A stretch of 64,000 nt of DNA, from positions 1,612,001-1,676,000 of the forward strand of contig WUJK01000007.1 of NCBI GenBank assembly GCA_011317545.1, read 5' to 3'. The notes beneath the pieces are model-generated. The model saw only the letters and a program-made list of their open reading frames with translations, made no database searches and was not told the origin of the DNA. The DNA comes from Coniella vitis (taxonomy: Eukaryota > Ascomycota > Sordariomycetes > Diaporthales > Schizoparmaceae). Positions 35,001 through 45,436 of this stretch are shown one piece after another. Both the position numbers and the translations under genes were made by a program. Numbering within the stretch: the stretch's first letter is position 1; each line of letters begins with the position of its first letter.

Positions 35001-38000
35001 ATTGCATTTGGACAATGAGGAGTTTGAGGAAGACGATCCATCACCAGATTCGTCCACGGCGTTTTATTTTTCACAAGGATGTGGGCATCCCTATACAACC
35101 TTTTTCACATCCTTTTCAGACTCAGGGCAAAAGTCAGGCAAGCCATCTCGTCTTCCCCAAGGTCATCCAATGTACGTTAACACACGACCTGCCCAGTTTC
35201 CGGTACATCATCCGGGACTGAAGCGGCACACTGAGCGGAAAATAAAGCGCTGTACACCAGCTACTTCACAAGCCTCCTCCACACCCTTTTTTTCAACTTA
35301 AAAATATTTGGGCGACCTCGAGATCGTCTAAAGGGAGACCGTGACGTAACCTTGGGCCCTCTTGTATATAAAATCCATATCTTGGGGCTTTGGAGTCGTG
35401 CAGCCTTGTGACCCCTGGTTTCAAGCCCGGAGACAGCGTCGATGCGTTTTCTGAAATGTTTTCCTTTACACACACACTTTCACACCTGGATATGCAGACG
35501 ACTAACTCGTTCTTGCAGACGATGACTATGGATTCACTCCGGAAGCCACCTTCAATGTCGACAGCCTGGTATCTGATGAGCAGACTGATGATGTTACATC
35601 GGTCTATGAATCTCTGTCCCAATTTGGAACACCCAGAACGCCATCTGTGCCACCGGGTCTGGGCTTCAATCCTCACGCATTTCCATCCCGAACCGGGACG
35701 CCGTCTCGCCCACCGCCCGGGTTGAGCATGCCACCCAATGTTCCAATCTCGACGCCTGCTCCAGTGACACCTCTGAGGACTGCTGGTATCATTGCCAGTC
35801 CTTCTTCAGAGCCTTCGAAAGCGAGCAAGAAGACACCAATGGGTGTAGCTGCAACTGCAGCTGTTGCAACATCTACCGGCTCTGAAGCAAAGAAGAACAT
35901 CAAGGCATTGGCGGTAGAGAGCGGTCTTTCTAAAGAGATCACATCCCAAGCTAAAACGACTGCCAAAAGCAAAAAGACTGTGCTTCAGGATGAGGACTTC
36001 CCTGCACTAGAATCAGCCAAGCCTGCATCGCATGCCTCAACACCTGCACCAGCCAAGGCCTTGCCGGTCAAGACGCCTCTCCCCGCCGCCAAAAAGACAC
36101 AAGTCGAGACTCCCAAGCCTGTCACAGCAGCAGCAGCAGCAGCAGCAGCTGTTGCAGCTGAAAGCCAGCAGGTCGAGGCCGAACTTGCCCCAGCGGTTGC
36201 TGCTGTTGCTGCCGCTCCAAAGACCAAGAAGGCCGAGAATAAGCCGATGCCTGTTTTGAACATTGCCGCCGCAACCAAGCTCGCAGCCAAAAAGTCCAAC
36301 CCGCCGTCTGCTGTGAGCTCAGCCGTCGAGAAACCAGACGATGCAGCTTTCCCTGCGCTGCCTACTCCCAGCTCAGTGTCCGTGTCGTCGCCGGCTACGC
36401 GGACAGGTCCCAAGACGTTGCGCGTGATTTCGACCCCCAAGACCGAGAGCCCGCCTGCCATTCCTACCGCGCCTCCTCTCCGTCAGGCCTTCAGTGGCTT
36501 GCACCGGCCCGAGACACCGGGTAGCGAAAATGTGTCAGACTCTGCTTCGATCATATCTGCATCCGTCTCTGCATCTCGTACCAACTCTCCACCTCCAGTC
36601 TCGCGCATTGGCTCAGCTGCCGTGCGATCCACCACAAAGAGTCAACAGCGCAAGGCAAGGAAGGATGCAACCAAGAAGGAAGCTGCTGCGATTGCTGCTA
36701 CTGCCAAGCCGGAGCCTGAGGTTGAGATTGCACCTATCCTGGGCCGCAAGAAGAAGCAAAAGAAGGAGAAGCCCGCACCAACCAAGGAGGCGGTTGTGAC
36801 AACAACAGAGAGCCGTCCTGTCTCGCCCGGACCAACTGAAGAAAAGCCTGCTGAAAAGGAAAAGGAGAAGGAAAAAGAAGCAGCAAAGGCAGCCGCAAGT
36901 CTCGAGAAGGCATCGACGTACAGACAGGCTGTCAACGAGTCTATCAGCCTCATGGAGCCAATTGTACCTCGAACCAGGAGAAACGAATCCACCCTGTCCG
37001 CGCAAACCGAATCATCCAGACCCGCCGCGCTTGACAGACCCATTCCATCTCCAGCAGCTATCCTCCAGGAACTTGTACAAAGTGGTCTCATCACCGACCC
37101 AGAGGCCCTTGCCGTTCTGAAGGCCATTTCCAGCACGTCGCATCGGACAGACCAGCTGCCGCCGATTCTTCCACGAGACGGCTTGCCTGAGCTCAAAAAT
37201 ATCATCAGCAAAGAGGATCAAGAGGCTCTGCTTCATGGCAAGCCTGTGCGCAAGGTCATTGATGGTTCGCGCGTCATGCTCACGCCCAACGGAAACTGTG
37301 TGCGCAACCTCTTGCCTGGCGAAGAGGAGCGCTACCTCCGCCTGCAGGCCAATCTCGCAGCCAACTTTGAGAATGCCGCCACCTATGTGCACCCTCGTCA
37401 CGAAACCAACCACGGCTTCAGCGTCATCAAGGGTCGAGCCGTTGCGAATGGCATCCCGCCGTACTTTCCCCAGGGTCCACCTGCCGAGACCTCAGCAGAC
37501 GACGATAGTGATCTCTTGCTGCCGATTGCCGACGATCCAGCTCAGAAGATGATGCGCGAGGAAAAGGTTGCCAATATCAACCAGACCGTCTCGACGCGGG
37601 TGAACCTTGGCACAATGCACATTAGCACGGTCGAGGGCACACCCACACAAGAGCTAGGCAGTGCTGCCGATGCTGTCACGGCAGCGGCTTCTCACAATGA
37701 CACCGCGCTCCGTGCTCTCGAGCCTTATTTGGCAGCCGCTCACCACGGACACCCACTCGACAGCATGACGGCTGGCGGTGTGGCGAGCAGCGACTCGCCA
37801 TTCAGTGGACTCGCTCAGAGCATGCCGCCTCCACCATTGCTGCCTGCCGTGCCCACCACTCCTGCCACGAACGCGGTGGCGGGTATGGCGGGTGTCAAGG
37901 GCGTCAAGGGTGGAACGCTGGCTGGGATTGCAGCCATGAGCCTTGAAGATGTCGAGCAGGCCTTTGCGTTGGCACGCAAGGAAGCAGAAAAAGTGGAAAA

Positions 38001-38073
38001 GAGCCTGAACCAGGTCATCAAGAAGAATCGGCGGCTGCTGTCCCTTTCGTCGAGCGGCGGCGGAGGTCATTGA
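32003..38073 (+). CDS. not4: CCR4-NOT E3 ubiquitin ligase subunit Not4
   Basis: RING E3 ligase of the CCR4-NOT complex, acting in mRNA turnover and ribosome-linked protein quality control. Exons: 32003-32046, 32198-32264, 32337-32449, 32522-34593 and 35519-38073, 1616 aa. The C4C4 RING is split by introns (CPLC at 15-18, CPC, CQFC at 39-42, CPAC at 54-57). An RRM follows from about 121 (NLVYVTGL), then a CCCH finger (C210, C219, C224, H228). The rest is long and disordered, with poly-Gln/Pro, Ala/Lys-rich segments and DEDFPAL-like motifs. The last intron is 925 nt. If it is not spliced, the frame ends at 34649 after a plausible PPYRGW terminus, giving a 783-aa form. Exon 5 has no ATG near its start and its phase fits the donor at 34594, so the long form is preferred. 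Confidence 0.85.
34594..35518 (+). other. 925-nt intron or alternative 3' UTR of not4
   Basis: It begins with donor GTGGGT after GCTTCAG and ends with a CTAAC branch site and TTCTTGCAG. It contains the in-frame stop of the short form (34647-34649) followed by T-rich sequence that could serve as a 3' UTR. A plus-strand open frame at 34906-35301 is seen but has no start context or recognisable domain. Confidence 0.55.
36126..36152 (+). repeat. CAG tract encoding poly-Ala in not4
   Basis: A run of GCA codons in exon 5 of not4, read as alanine within the Ala/Lys-rich disordered region. Confidence 0.7.
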
Positions 38074-38638
38074 CTCTGCAGTGCTCCGGGGGCATTGGCC
38101 TTGTCACTGTCACGGGGCGATGATCTTGATGATTACGGCGAAGGAGAGGAAGAAGAAGAGGAGGAGGAGGAGGAGGAGGGTTATGATGGAGAAGGCATGG
38201 CTGTTCAGCATCAACAGCAGCAAGTAGTAAGAGTGGCAGCGAGGAGAAAACGTGAAGTCCTTGGTCGCGGTGCTCTTCGGGTGGGGCGAATGGGTGTGCT
38301 GGCTGCTTCTGCTGGGTTTGGTGTTGATGCGCGCATGTTGGATATGAGTTGTGGGGTTGCGCTGCGGCTTGCCATGGCGGCGTTGTTGGTTGTCTCCAAG
38401 GTTTTGGAAAAGGTGGCGCTGTGGTTTGTGATTCGGGCATATGGGGTTGTTGTGTGGACAATGAAGACGCTGCTGTGGATGTTGGATTGGGCTGGGGCTA
38501 CCTATTGACGGATTTGGTTCTTTTCAGCAGCGATACTGTGCCGTACCGTACCGTACCGTATGGTGTCGGTGCTGTATTAGATGAGCGGTGTTATCGTTAT
38601 CAGGTTTTGTAAATATGTGTATCATATTTGAGTAGTGG
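38074..38638. other. not4 3' side with an open hydrophobic frame
   Basis: Directly after the not4 stop, a plus-strand frame stays open from about 38095 to 38508. It has a Glu run (GAA/GAG repeats at 38150-38177) and then a leucine/valine-rich stretch, but no ATG at its start. A GTACC repeat lies at 38541-38560. I treat it as 3' UTR and spacer. Confidence 0.4.
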
Positions 38639-39516
38639 TCAAAGCATGGAGAAGCGGGTCTTTATCAAGAGTTCGAAAAGGTGGACTAGACTTTGAAGCA
38701 ACACGTTGACTTGATGAGCGAGCAGCTTGGTGGTAGTGTTGTCCTCAGGCTCTGGGATCAATTCTTTGCCCTTGTGTAGGAGTAGAAGTTGATGCCGACG
38801 TCTACGTGGCTGCAGGTCATGGTTTTGTTTGCTTGGTCGTCACTACTGCCCGCAATGAAGGTTCAAAGAGATAGTCACACTTGTTTCCCAGGATGACCAG
38901 AAGAGAGGTAACAAGACGGAATAACGGTGTATTGATCCCTACCGTGAACGGTAAAGACGACAAACAACTAAGTAACTGGCTTAGATTTCCTTCGCTACCT
39001 TTCCTCTTTCAAGCTGCTTTTTCTCTTCGTTCTCCTTTTCAGACCAGCACACTGACTGATCCATGCCCTCTATATGCTGTACCCAACCGTGTCAGTCACC
39101 ATGAGGCCATCACCATTATCAGCGCCCCTCTTCTTGTACAAGAAAAGCACACCGAGTATGTCTGTCTATTCCTAGACGTGTACAGAGCAGCGCCCATTTG
39201 CGAGAGGCCAATGTCAGGAACTCATGATGAGCGCTTAATGAACCTCGTGGTTAGAACATACTTGTCTCCCCGGAGCTACAAAGCGCTCATATTGAAAGAA
39301 TGGCGGGCGGAACGCGATGTTTGCTTCGGCAGCCATGTCCTTCAGGGCGTGGATGGGAATCAACGCGCTAATCAGCTCATCAGATGCAATATTGCGCTGC
39401 GTCTTTTGGTAGCCAAAGTGGCGGAAGCCAGCCCATGGGCTGCTGCACGGGGTGTTGAAGCTGAGGTGGTCGTCGTTGATGGCCAGACGCTGTGGCGCGT
39501 CAGGGATTGGGAGCAA
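38639..39516 (-). CDS. Possible orphan gene fragment, two exon-like segments
   Basis: On the minus strand 39516-39262 reads as 85 codons in phase, bounded by a CTGCAG acceptor and a strong GTATGT donor. The peptide has mixed, protein-like composition (for example FRHFGYQKTQRNIASDEL and FRPPFFQYERF). A second in-phase segment, 38809-38639, follows another CTGCAG acceptor and ends in TGA after 56 residues. No start ATG was found upstream, so this could be part of a larger gene with missed exons, or a decayed gene. I do not recognise the family. Confidence 0.25.
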
Positions 39517-41062
39517 CTGCAGTGGGTGCAGCGACCACTCGAACTACTGGGCGGCCGAAGCTGGCGCGTGCCGGCTTGGTCAAGTGCCAGTCCAGAGACC
39601 CACGCTGGCCCGTAACGCGAACTCCAATAGCGGGATCTGTAGTACTTTAGAGTTCCGCGTTAGGGGCAGCGCGTCAAACGGGCGATCGGTTGGGGGGCAT
39701 TTCGGGCGATATTTGAATCCTACTTTTTTTCTGGGGGGGGGCTTATTTGCCTCTTTTTTTTTTCTTCTTGCCTTTATCCTGTCGTCGTTATAACCCAACT
39801 TTCTTTGGATGCTCTGCTTATAACAACAAGGCGAGCAAAGGGGGGGCGGAAAGAGAGAGGCAAAGAATTAGAGGGACAGAACACCAAGAGGTGACAACAG
39901 GGAACAACCCTTGACGGGTCTCGTCGACTAAATACTACACCATCAATCTTTTCTCTCTCCCCTCTTCTTGGCCTTGTATAGAGCGCGAGGAATGTTGCGC
40001 ACTGTGCCGCCCACTAGCAGTTGACTTGCTGGTCTTGGCCCGCCAGCCGTCCACAGTGGCTTGTGAGGGAGATGAGCCTGTCAGAGGCGAGAAGAGAGAG
40101 AGAGAGAGAGAGAGCATTGAGATGCAAGGTACGTCAAGTGCGAAAACGGTTTTGAATAATACAGAGAGACAGTCACAAGAGCTAGCTGCCGGAATATTCT
40201 GAATGTTTGTTTACTTGGCTGAACGGGCGTATCCTGGGCAGGCACGGCCGGCTGGCTGGCCACGGCCAACAGAGAGAGGCGAGGAGAGCGAGGGAAGGAG
40301 AGCGAAAGAGAGAAAGAGCGAGTGGACAGACGCGCTATTCCCATGTAAGTTCCAACTACTACCACACGCACATGTCTCTTTCCTTCCAAGGTTGTTCTTG
40401 CAGAGGAACGAAAATCCATGCCGCTCCTGGCTGGACCTGGCGTCTAGGCGCAGAGGCGAGAGCCCAAAGGAGCCCAAGGGGAAGAGCACTCGGCCGGTTC
40501 CCAACCAAACCCCGGGCCACCGTTCTCTGCCCTTCTTCCCACCCGCCAACCAGCCCGCCGTCTTCTCCATCCGATCTCGTTTCCTTCCAGACTACAGTAC
40601 CCCAGATTCTCTTGGTGGGTCGTGTGGGGAAAAGCGTGCCAAGCAAGCAGACCCATTGCGTTGCGTTGTCGCGCGTTATTGGGTATTGGATATTGGATGT
40701 TGGATGTTGGATTCTAGATGGGACAAGCTGAGTCTGGGCCAACCTCGTGGACTGAACAGAACAAGGTCGCCTTGACGACAGGTCCCTGTTGTGTCTGTCT
40801 TTTTGGTTCGGACTTGTTTCGCCTCCAGCCAGCCTCCTGGGTCGTCCTTCTTGTCCATACGCGGGCACGAGAGAAGCATTGGCAACGACGATTCCACGCG
40901 AACGGACACCCCGAGAAAGAATAGCAACAGCAAAGCAACCGCAGCAAAGAAGGCGAACACCTCTCGCCCATTTCGGAGCGAGCCCTTGATGCCTTGCTGG
41001 GCCCACGAGCCTCTTGCGCGCGCGCGCCAGCCAGCACAGCCAGCACAGCCAGCACAGCCAGC
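39517..41062. other. Upstream region of the Zn2Cys6 gene
   Basis: It holds the foldback at 39609-39667, a G9 tract near 39733, a GA run near 40092-40115, and a short AGCACAGCC tandem array just before the start codon (41031-41060). No firm gene. The last 900 bases are probably promoter and leader of the regulator gene. Confidence 0.5.
39609..39667. repeat. Imperfect foldback of about 18-bp arms
   Basis: TAACGCGAACTC (39613-39624) is matched by GAGTTCCGCGTTA (39650-39662), its reverse complement with one extra C. The pairing extends outward through GCCC/GGGC with one mismatch. The loop is 25 bases. Confidence 0.6.
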
Positions 41063-43148
41063 ATGTCGCAGCAAGGCCCCGCGAATCGGCCGAGCCCTGC
41101 TCGACTCAGCAACCGTCTGTCGATTCGCTCGAGACTGGGCTGTCTCACTTGCAAGTAAATAATCCTGGCCCTTGTTTTGGTTTTGCTTGTCCTTGCCCTC
41201 TCATAGCTCATCGTATGCACCCACCTACTCACTCACTCTCTCTCTCTCTCTCTTTTGCAGGCGCAGAAAGGTCAAGTGCGATGAGCAGCGTCCCAGGTGC
41301 AACCACTGCGAGCGCCTAGCCCTCGAGTGCAAGTGGCAGGTCGGCCCATCCATCCAGCGCATGCGCAGCAGCAGTGAGCGTGGCCTGGACGAGCACGATG
41401 CCCCTGGCACGCCGAGCATTCTCAGCCTCAGCAGCAACAACAACAGCAACAACACGAGGGCTCTGCGCACACCCGTCCCCGAGACGGAGCCGCCGCCTAA
41501 CGGGCCTCTCTTCCACACGCCACCGCTTCACGCCGTCAACCAGCTCTTTGACTATGCCAGCTTTATGTGGGACATGGGCAGCGAGGCTGTCTGGCAGCAG
41601 CTGAGCCCCGAGGCCGCTTCGCAGACCACCACCAGCCTGACCGGCCCCTCACCGACGGCCGAGGATAGTGAGCCGTCCCTGGTGCATCCTGGCAACGGGT
41701 CCTCGATCGATTCGTTCGTCGAGGTGGTCAGCCAAACACAGACGCCACAGACACCACAGACGCAGACGCAGACGCAACAGCAGAGCTTTCTCTCCATGCC
41801 GGACCTCACCACTCAAGCCGACCACAGCAGCAGCAGCAATCCCAGCACGAGCCTCGTAGCCTTTGCCACCGATCCGACCGTGGCCGAGAACCATCGCCTC
41901 ATGGACTACTTTACCCACGCCGTCACACCGCCCATCCTCGCCGAGGTCGAGACCCAAAAGAACTGGCTGGCTATGCGCCAGACGCTCGTCGCCATGGCAA
42001 GCTCGTCGCGCATGGTGCGCTGGGCCGTCCTGGCCTTCTCCAACCTTATGCTCAGCCGTGGCGATGCCGCGTGGATGGCCAGCCAACAGGACCACTACAA
42101 GAACGCCACGGCAGAGGTCATTGCCTGTGACCAGCAGCATGCTCGTGAGCTGTCCAAGCCTGGTGACAACCGCCAAAACCTGCTGGCCACCTTTTTCTTT
42201 CTCAGCTACATTGACATCCTCGAGGCCCGCATCGAAGCAGCACACTCGAATCTCAAGCGGGCCCACAAACTCTTTGAGCACGGCGACAAGGAGTCCTTCA
42301 CCACGACGGAAAAGCAGTTCTTGCTCTGGATTCGCCTGTTGGATGCGCGCGCCGTGTCTGCTGGTGGCGAGGGCCTATTCCTCTCAAGCGACGAAGAGGG
42401 CCTACTCGTAGACCAAGGCTCACCCAATCTACTCAAGGACGCGATAGACAACAGCGGCGACGACGATGCAGCGCACGGGGACATTGAGGACGTCCTATTG
42501 CAGGTGCTCTACCAGCCGGGCATCGTCTTCTTTCAAAAAGTCCAGAGCTTCATGGGCCGCATCTCCATGGTCGACCCGTGGCATCGCTCGCGAGGGACGG
42601 TCGAGGACGAATCCGAAGTCATGAACCTGGGATCTGCCATTTCTGCGGACCTGCGCAAGCTCTTTGACCAGCGCCCGCCCCTGATGGACTTTGCGGTGGC
42701 GGGCAAGCTGACGCCGCCCCACGTGTCGGCCCATCTCGCCTTTGTCATTACGAGAGCCTTTCGCTGCTATCTGTCCAACTACTACGCGAGCAAGGTGCAC
42801 CTGCATCGCGTCGTCTACAAGACATTTCCCCTGACGGTCGAGGCGGCCGACGCGCTGGAGCAGATCAAACGGCTGACACGCCTGATTGTCGAGGGGTTGG
42901 ACCAGGGCGACGCCCTCCCCGTCAACATGCTGTGGCCGCTGCTGATGCTGGGCTCCGAGGAACAGGACCTCGAGGAGCGCGCGTGGATCAAGAGCCAAAT
43001 TCTGCGGATGGAAAAAGTGGCGGGCAATGCGAAGATCACGGCGCAGGTGCTGGAGGAAGTGCAGACTCGCCAGGACAATCTGCGAGCCCGCGTTGATATT
43101 CGTTCCGTCATGCACTCCATTTTCAACCGATGCTTTGCCATTGTTTGA
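41063..43148 (+). CDS. Zn2Cys6 transcription factor (fungal_trans_2-like)
   Basis: Nuclear regulator. Exons 41063-41154 and 41261-43148, 659 aa; the intron falls inside the zinc cluster, a frequent place in fungi, with a CT-rich tract before the acceptor. The cluster is C27-x2-C30-x6-C37-x6-C44-x2-C47-x6-C54 with a basic KRRKVK segment. A Ser/Asn/Gln-rich linker follows, then a large helical region from about 230 (ENHRLMDYFTHAV onwards) typical of the PF11951 fungal-specific domain found in regulators of metabolic genes. The start at 41063 is the only ATG in frame before the cluster. Its neighbours are a dehydrogenase, a transporter and an aldolase, so it may control them; that is inference. 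Confidence 0.92.
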
Positions 43149-43337
43149 GTTTTGTGAGGGTTTCAGCTTTTTGGAACCCTTGAAAGTGTTTTGTTAAATC
43201 ATTGTAATGAAGCGCCTCCGTTCTTTTTGTCCTCTTATTCTTTCTTCCAGACCAAGTTCATCCGCTTTGGTACAGGATCAGCGACACTAAGAATGAAGAT
43301 ATATTTACCTCTAAATATATAATCATGCCATTCCATC

Positions 43338-44411
43338 TCAGGATCCTCCGTCTTCCAACAATAGATGCTGATTCACCGGCGTCAAGGCGTCTTTGCCCGT
43401 CAACACATTCAGCACATTCTCCATGGCCAGCCTCTCGAACCCCATGGCCGTCTCGAGCGCACCGCCAGCCGTATGACACGTCAGCGTAGCCTGTCTGTGC
43501 CTCGCCAGCCTGGGATTCGGCACGGGTTCATTCTCAAAGACATCCAAGCCCACTGCAAACAAGTGGCCCGTCTCGAGCGCATCCGCAACCGCCTCCTCAT
43601 CCACAAGACTGCCCCTCGCCACATTCACCAGCCTCGACCCCCTCTTCATCCTATTGATCTGCTCCTTCCCCAGCACCTTTCTGCCCCCTTCTTGGCCAGG
43701 TGCCGCCACCACCGTGCAGTCCGCCGCTTCCAGCATCTCGTCAAGCGACGCACACCTCCTCGCACCACCGAGCGCCTCCTCCTGTTCGCGTGACTTCTCT
43801 GCCACATCATAGTAGATAATCCGCATCCCAAACGCAGCATACGCCTTGGCCGCAATCTTGTACCCAATGTTGCCCAGCCCAATCACCCCTAGCGTATGAC
43901 CCCGTGGATTCCTCGCCGTGAACTGCGCATGCAAATGCGCATCGAGAAACACGGCGGCATCCCCTGCTCGCGCCGCCGCGCTCGACCACTGCAGATTCCG
44001 AAACACCGAGATGATGTGCCAGATGGCCATGTCAGCGACGGCCTCGGAACTCGCGGCCGCTCCGTTGCAGTAGAGGATACCGTGACGCGCGAGGGCCTCA
44101 GTATCGACCCAGTCGTAGCCGGCGCCCGCCGAGGCAAACACACGGCACGAGGAGGGCAGCAGCGAGATGAGCTCCGTGTCCCAGCGGCCCATTTCACCGC
44201 CTGTGGCCCACCAGGGCCGCATGAGAGCAGAGAAGGCACCGTAGGTGCCGGCACGCAGGGCAGCGATGAAGGCCGGACGGGCGCGGTCGGCGAGGGGAGG
44301 TTGGAGGATGTGGAAGTGGGAGACGAGGGTGGCGTGGAGGGCGGTGTTATATTGGATGGGGTCGCCTAGGTGGAGGATTGTTGGTTTTGTTGGCGAGGGG
44401 GAGGAAGACAT
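43338..44411 (-). CDS. D-2-hydroxyacid dehydrogenase, D-mandelate-dehydrogenase-like
   Basis: Single-exon gene, 357 aa. It is a cytosolic NAD(P)-dependent D-isomer-specific 2-hydroxyacid dehydrogenase that interconverts a 2-oxo acid and its D-2-hydroxy acid. The Rossmann loop GLGNIG is at 178-183. The catalytic triad fits the family: Arg266 (NVARG), Glu295 (DVFENEP) and His313 (TCHTAGG). The segment NGAAASSEAVADMAIWHIISVFRNL-like is characteristic of the fungal D-mandelate-like branch rather than of formate dehydrogenase. It is tail-to-tail with the Zn2Cys6 gene, with only 189 bp between stops. The exact substrate is not known. Confidence 0.92.
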   Translation of the reverse strand: MSSSPSPTKPTILHLGDPIQYNTALHATLVSHFHILQPPLADRARPAFIAALRAGTYGAFSALMRPWWATGGEMGRWDTELISLLPSSCRVFASAGAGYDWVDTEALARHGILYCNGAAASSEAVADMAIWHIISVFRNLQWSSAAARAGDAAVFLDAHLHAQFTARNPRGHTLGVIGLGNIGYKIAAKAYAAFGMRIIYYDVAEKSREQEEALGGARRCASLDEMLEAADCTVVAAPGQEGGRKVLGKEQINRMKRGSRLVNVARGSLVDEEAVADALETGHLFAVGLDVFENEPVPNPRLARHRQATLTCHTAGGALETAMGFERLAMENVLNVLTGKDALTPVNQHLLLEDGGS

Positions 44412-44417
44412 TTTGAG

Positions 44418-44463
<46 letters not shown>

Positions 44464-44789
44464 GATGGTTTGTATTGGCCTTGTTTTTATTCTTGTCAAG
44501 GATGAATAGAGGGCAGGATTAGGAGAATACGATGTGCGTAAGAGAGGGTGAAGATGAATAGTCCTTTGCTTTGTATAGACTTGCGACGACGATTGACCGA
44601 GATGAGATGAGATGAGATTATATGTCAAGGCTGTCGAGAGGTGAGTAGAAAATGTGAAGATGAATACTACACAATTACTGCTCTGCCCTTTGATGACAAT
44701 TGGAAGGGGATCCCGTTGCTGCAAAAGCGGAATAAGAAACTCTAATTTGTGCCCGATTGGAGTCAGACGGCTTGTTTGAGTATATGTTA
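44412..44789. other. Upstream region of the dehydrogenase gene with TTG run
   Basis: About 380 bases in front of the minus-strand start. A TTG/GTT trinucleotide run (44416-44461) lies in the probable leader, reading as CAA repeats in the transcript. An ATGAGATGAG run is near 44600. Confidence 0.6.
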
Positions 44790-44839
44790 CAGAGGTCTGC
44801 AGCGCTTAGTGTCCCATATTTCATTTCTGATTTAATTTT
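44790..44839 (+). repeat. Left terminal inverted repeat of MITE
   Basis: 50 bp, beginning CAGAGGTCTGCAG after a TA dinucleotide. It matches the right terminus in 49 of 50 positions. Confidence 0.85.
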
Positions 44840-44898
44840 CCAGGAAACACAGCTATATACACTATCCATTCAGTAAATACACTATCAGTACATCTCGC

Positions 44899-45012
44899 TT
44901 TTTTCACTCTTTTTTTTCACTCTTTCTTTTCACTCTTTCTTTTCACTCTTTTCTTTTCACTCTTTTCTTTTCACTCTTTTCTTTTCACTCTTTTCTTTTC
45001 ACTCTTTTTTTT
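44899..45012 (+). repeat. Pyrimidine tandem array in MITE
   Basis: About nine copies of a TTTTCACTCTTTTC-like unit of 12-14 bases. It is the approximate complement of the array at 45047-45188, so the two could pair or form triplex DNA. Confidence 0.85.
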
Positions 45013-45046
45013 CTTATTCTATACTCTTAAAAAGGTGGGGGAAAAA

Positions 45047-45188
45047 AGTGTGTGAAAAAGAGTGTGAAAAAGAGTATGAAAAAGAGTATGAAAAAGAGTG
45101 TGAAAAAGAGTGTGAAAAAGAGTGTGAAAAAGAGTATGGGAAAGAGTGAAAGGAAAGAGTGAAAGGAAAGAGTGAAAGGAAAGTAAGA
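45047..45188 (+). repeat. Purine tandem array in MITE
   Basis: About twelve copies of an AAAAAGAGTGTG-like 12-base unit, drifting to GAAAGGAAAGAGT at its right side. It is opposed to the pyrimidine array. Confidence 0.85.
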
Positions 45189-45290
45189 AAAACTCTGTGT
45201 TTTTGGGCGCTCCCGACGGTGCTGAAAGGAGAGGCTATGTACTGGTAGTGTACGAATTTGACTTAGTGAAAATTTTGATGAATTTGGATA

Positions 45291-45340
45291 AAAATTAAAT
45301 CAGAAATGAAATATGGGACACTAAGCGCTGCAGACCTCCG
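45291..45340 (-). repeat. Right terminal inverted repeat of MITE
   Basis: 50 bp ending CTGCAGACCTCCG before a TA dinucleotide. Confidence 0.85.
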
Positions 45341-45344
45341 TAAT

Positions 45345-45436
45345 ATGTGGGTGGGTGAGTGAGCGGGTGAGTGAGCGAGTAAGTGAGCGAGTAAGTGAGT
45401 GAGTGAGTGAGCGAGTGAGTGAGCGAGTGAGTGAGA
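45345..45436 (+). repeat. GTGAGTGAGC tandem array
   Basis: A minisatellite of GTGAGTGAGCGA-like units starting a few bases outside the right end of the MITE. On the minus strand it gives a chance open frame of repeated HSLT residues, which is not a gene. Confidence 0.75.

Larger units (their letters stand above)
44790..45340. mobile_element. 551-bp foldback MITE with 50-bp terminal inverted repeats
   Basis: The outer 50 bases at each end (44790-44839 and 45291-45340) are reverse complements with one mismatch (CAGAGGTCTGCAGCGCTTAG at the left end, CGGAGG at the right end read inward). The element is flanked on both sides by TA (44788-44789 and 45341-45342), as expected of a TA target duplication by a Tc1/mariner/pogo-type transposase. 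Inner parts of the arms pair less well, for example around ATGTACTG. No transposase frame is present, so it is non-autonomous. It lies between the dehydrogenase and transporter genes. Its near-perfect termini and lack of RIP point to recent or low-copy movement. Confidence 0.85.

Noticed and set aside
35647..38073. Separate gene made only of not4 exon 5
   Set aside because: No ATG lies near the 5' end of the frame, a stop lies just upstream, and phase plus branch point fit splicing from the Not4 exon; kept open only as an alternative.
38881..39615. 244-codon plus-strand frame
   Set aside because: It opposes the more protein-like minus-strand segment with splice signals and has no domain of its own; neither strand is certain.
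44890..45190. CRISPR-like or telomere-like array
   Set aside because: The units are contiguous low-complexity tandem repeats without spacers, inside a terminal-inverted-repeat element of a eukaryote.
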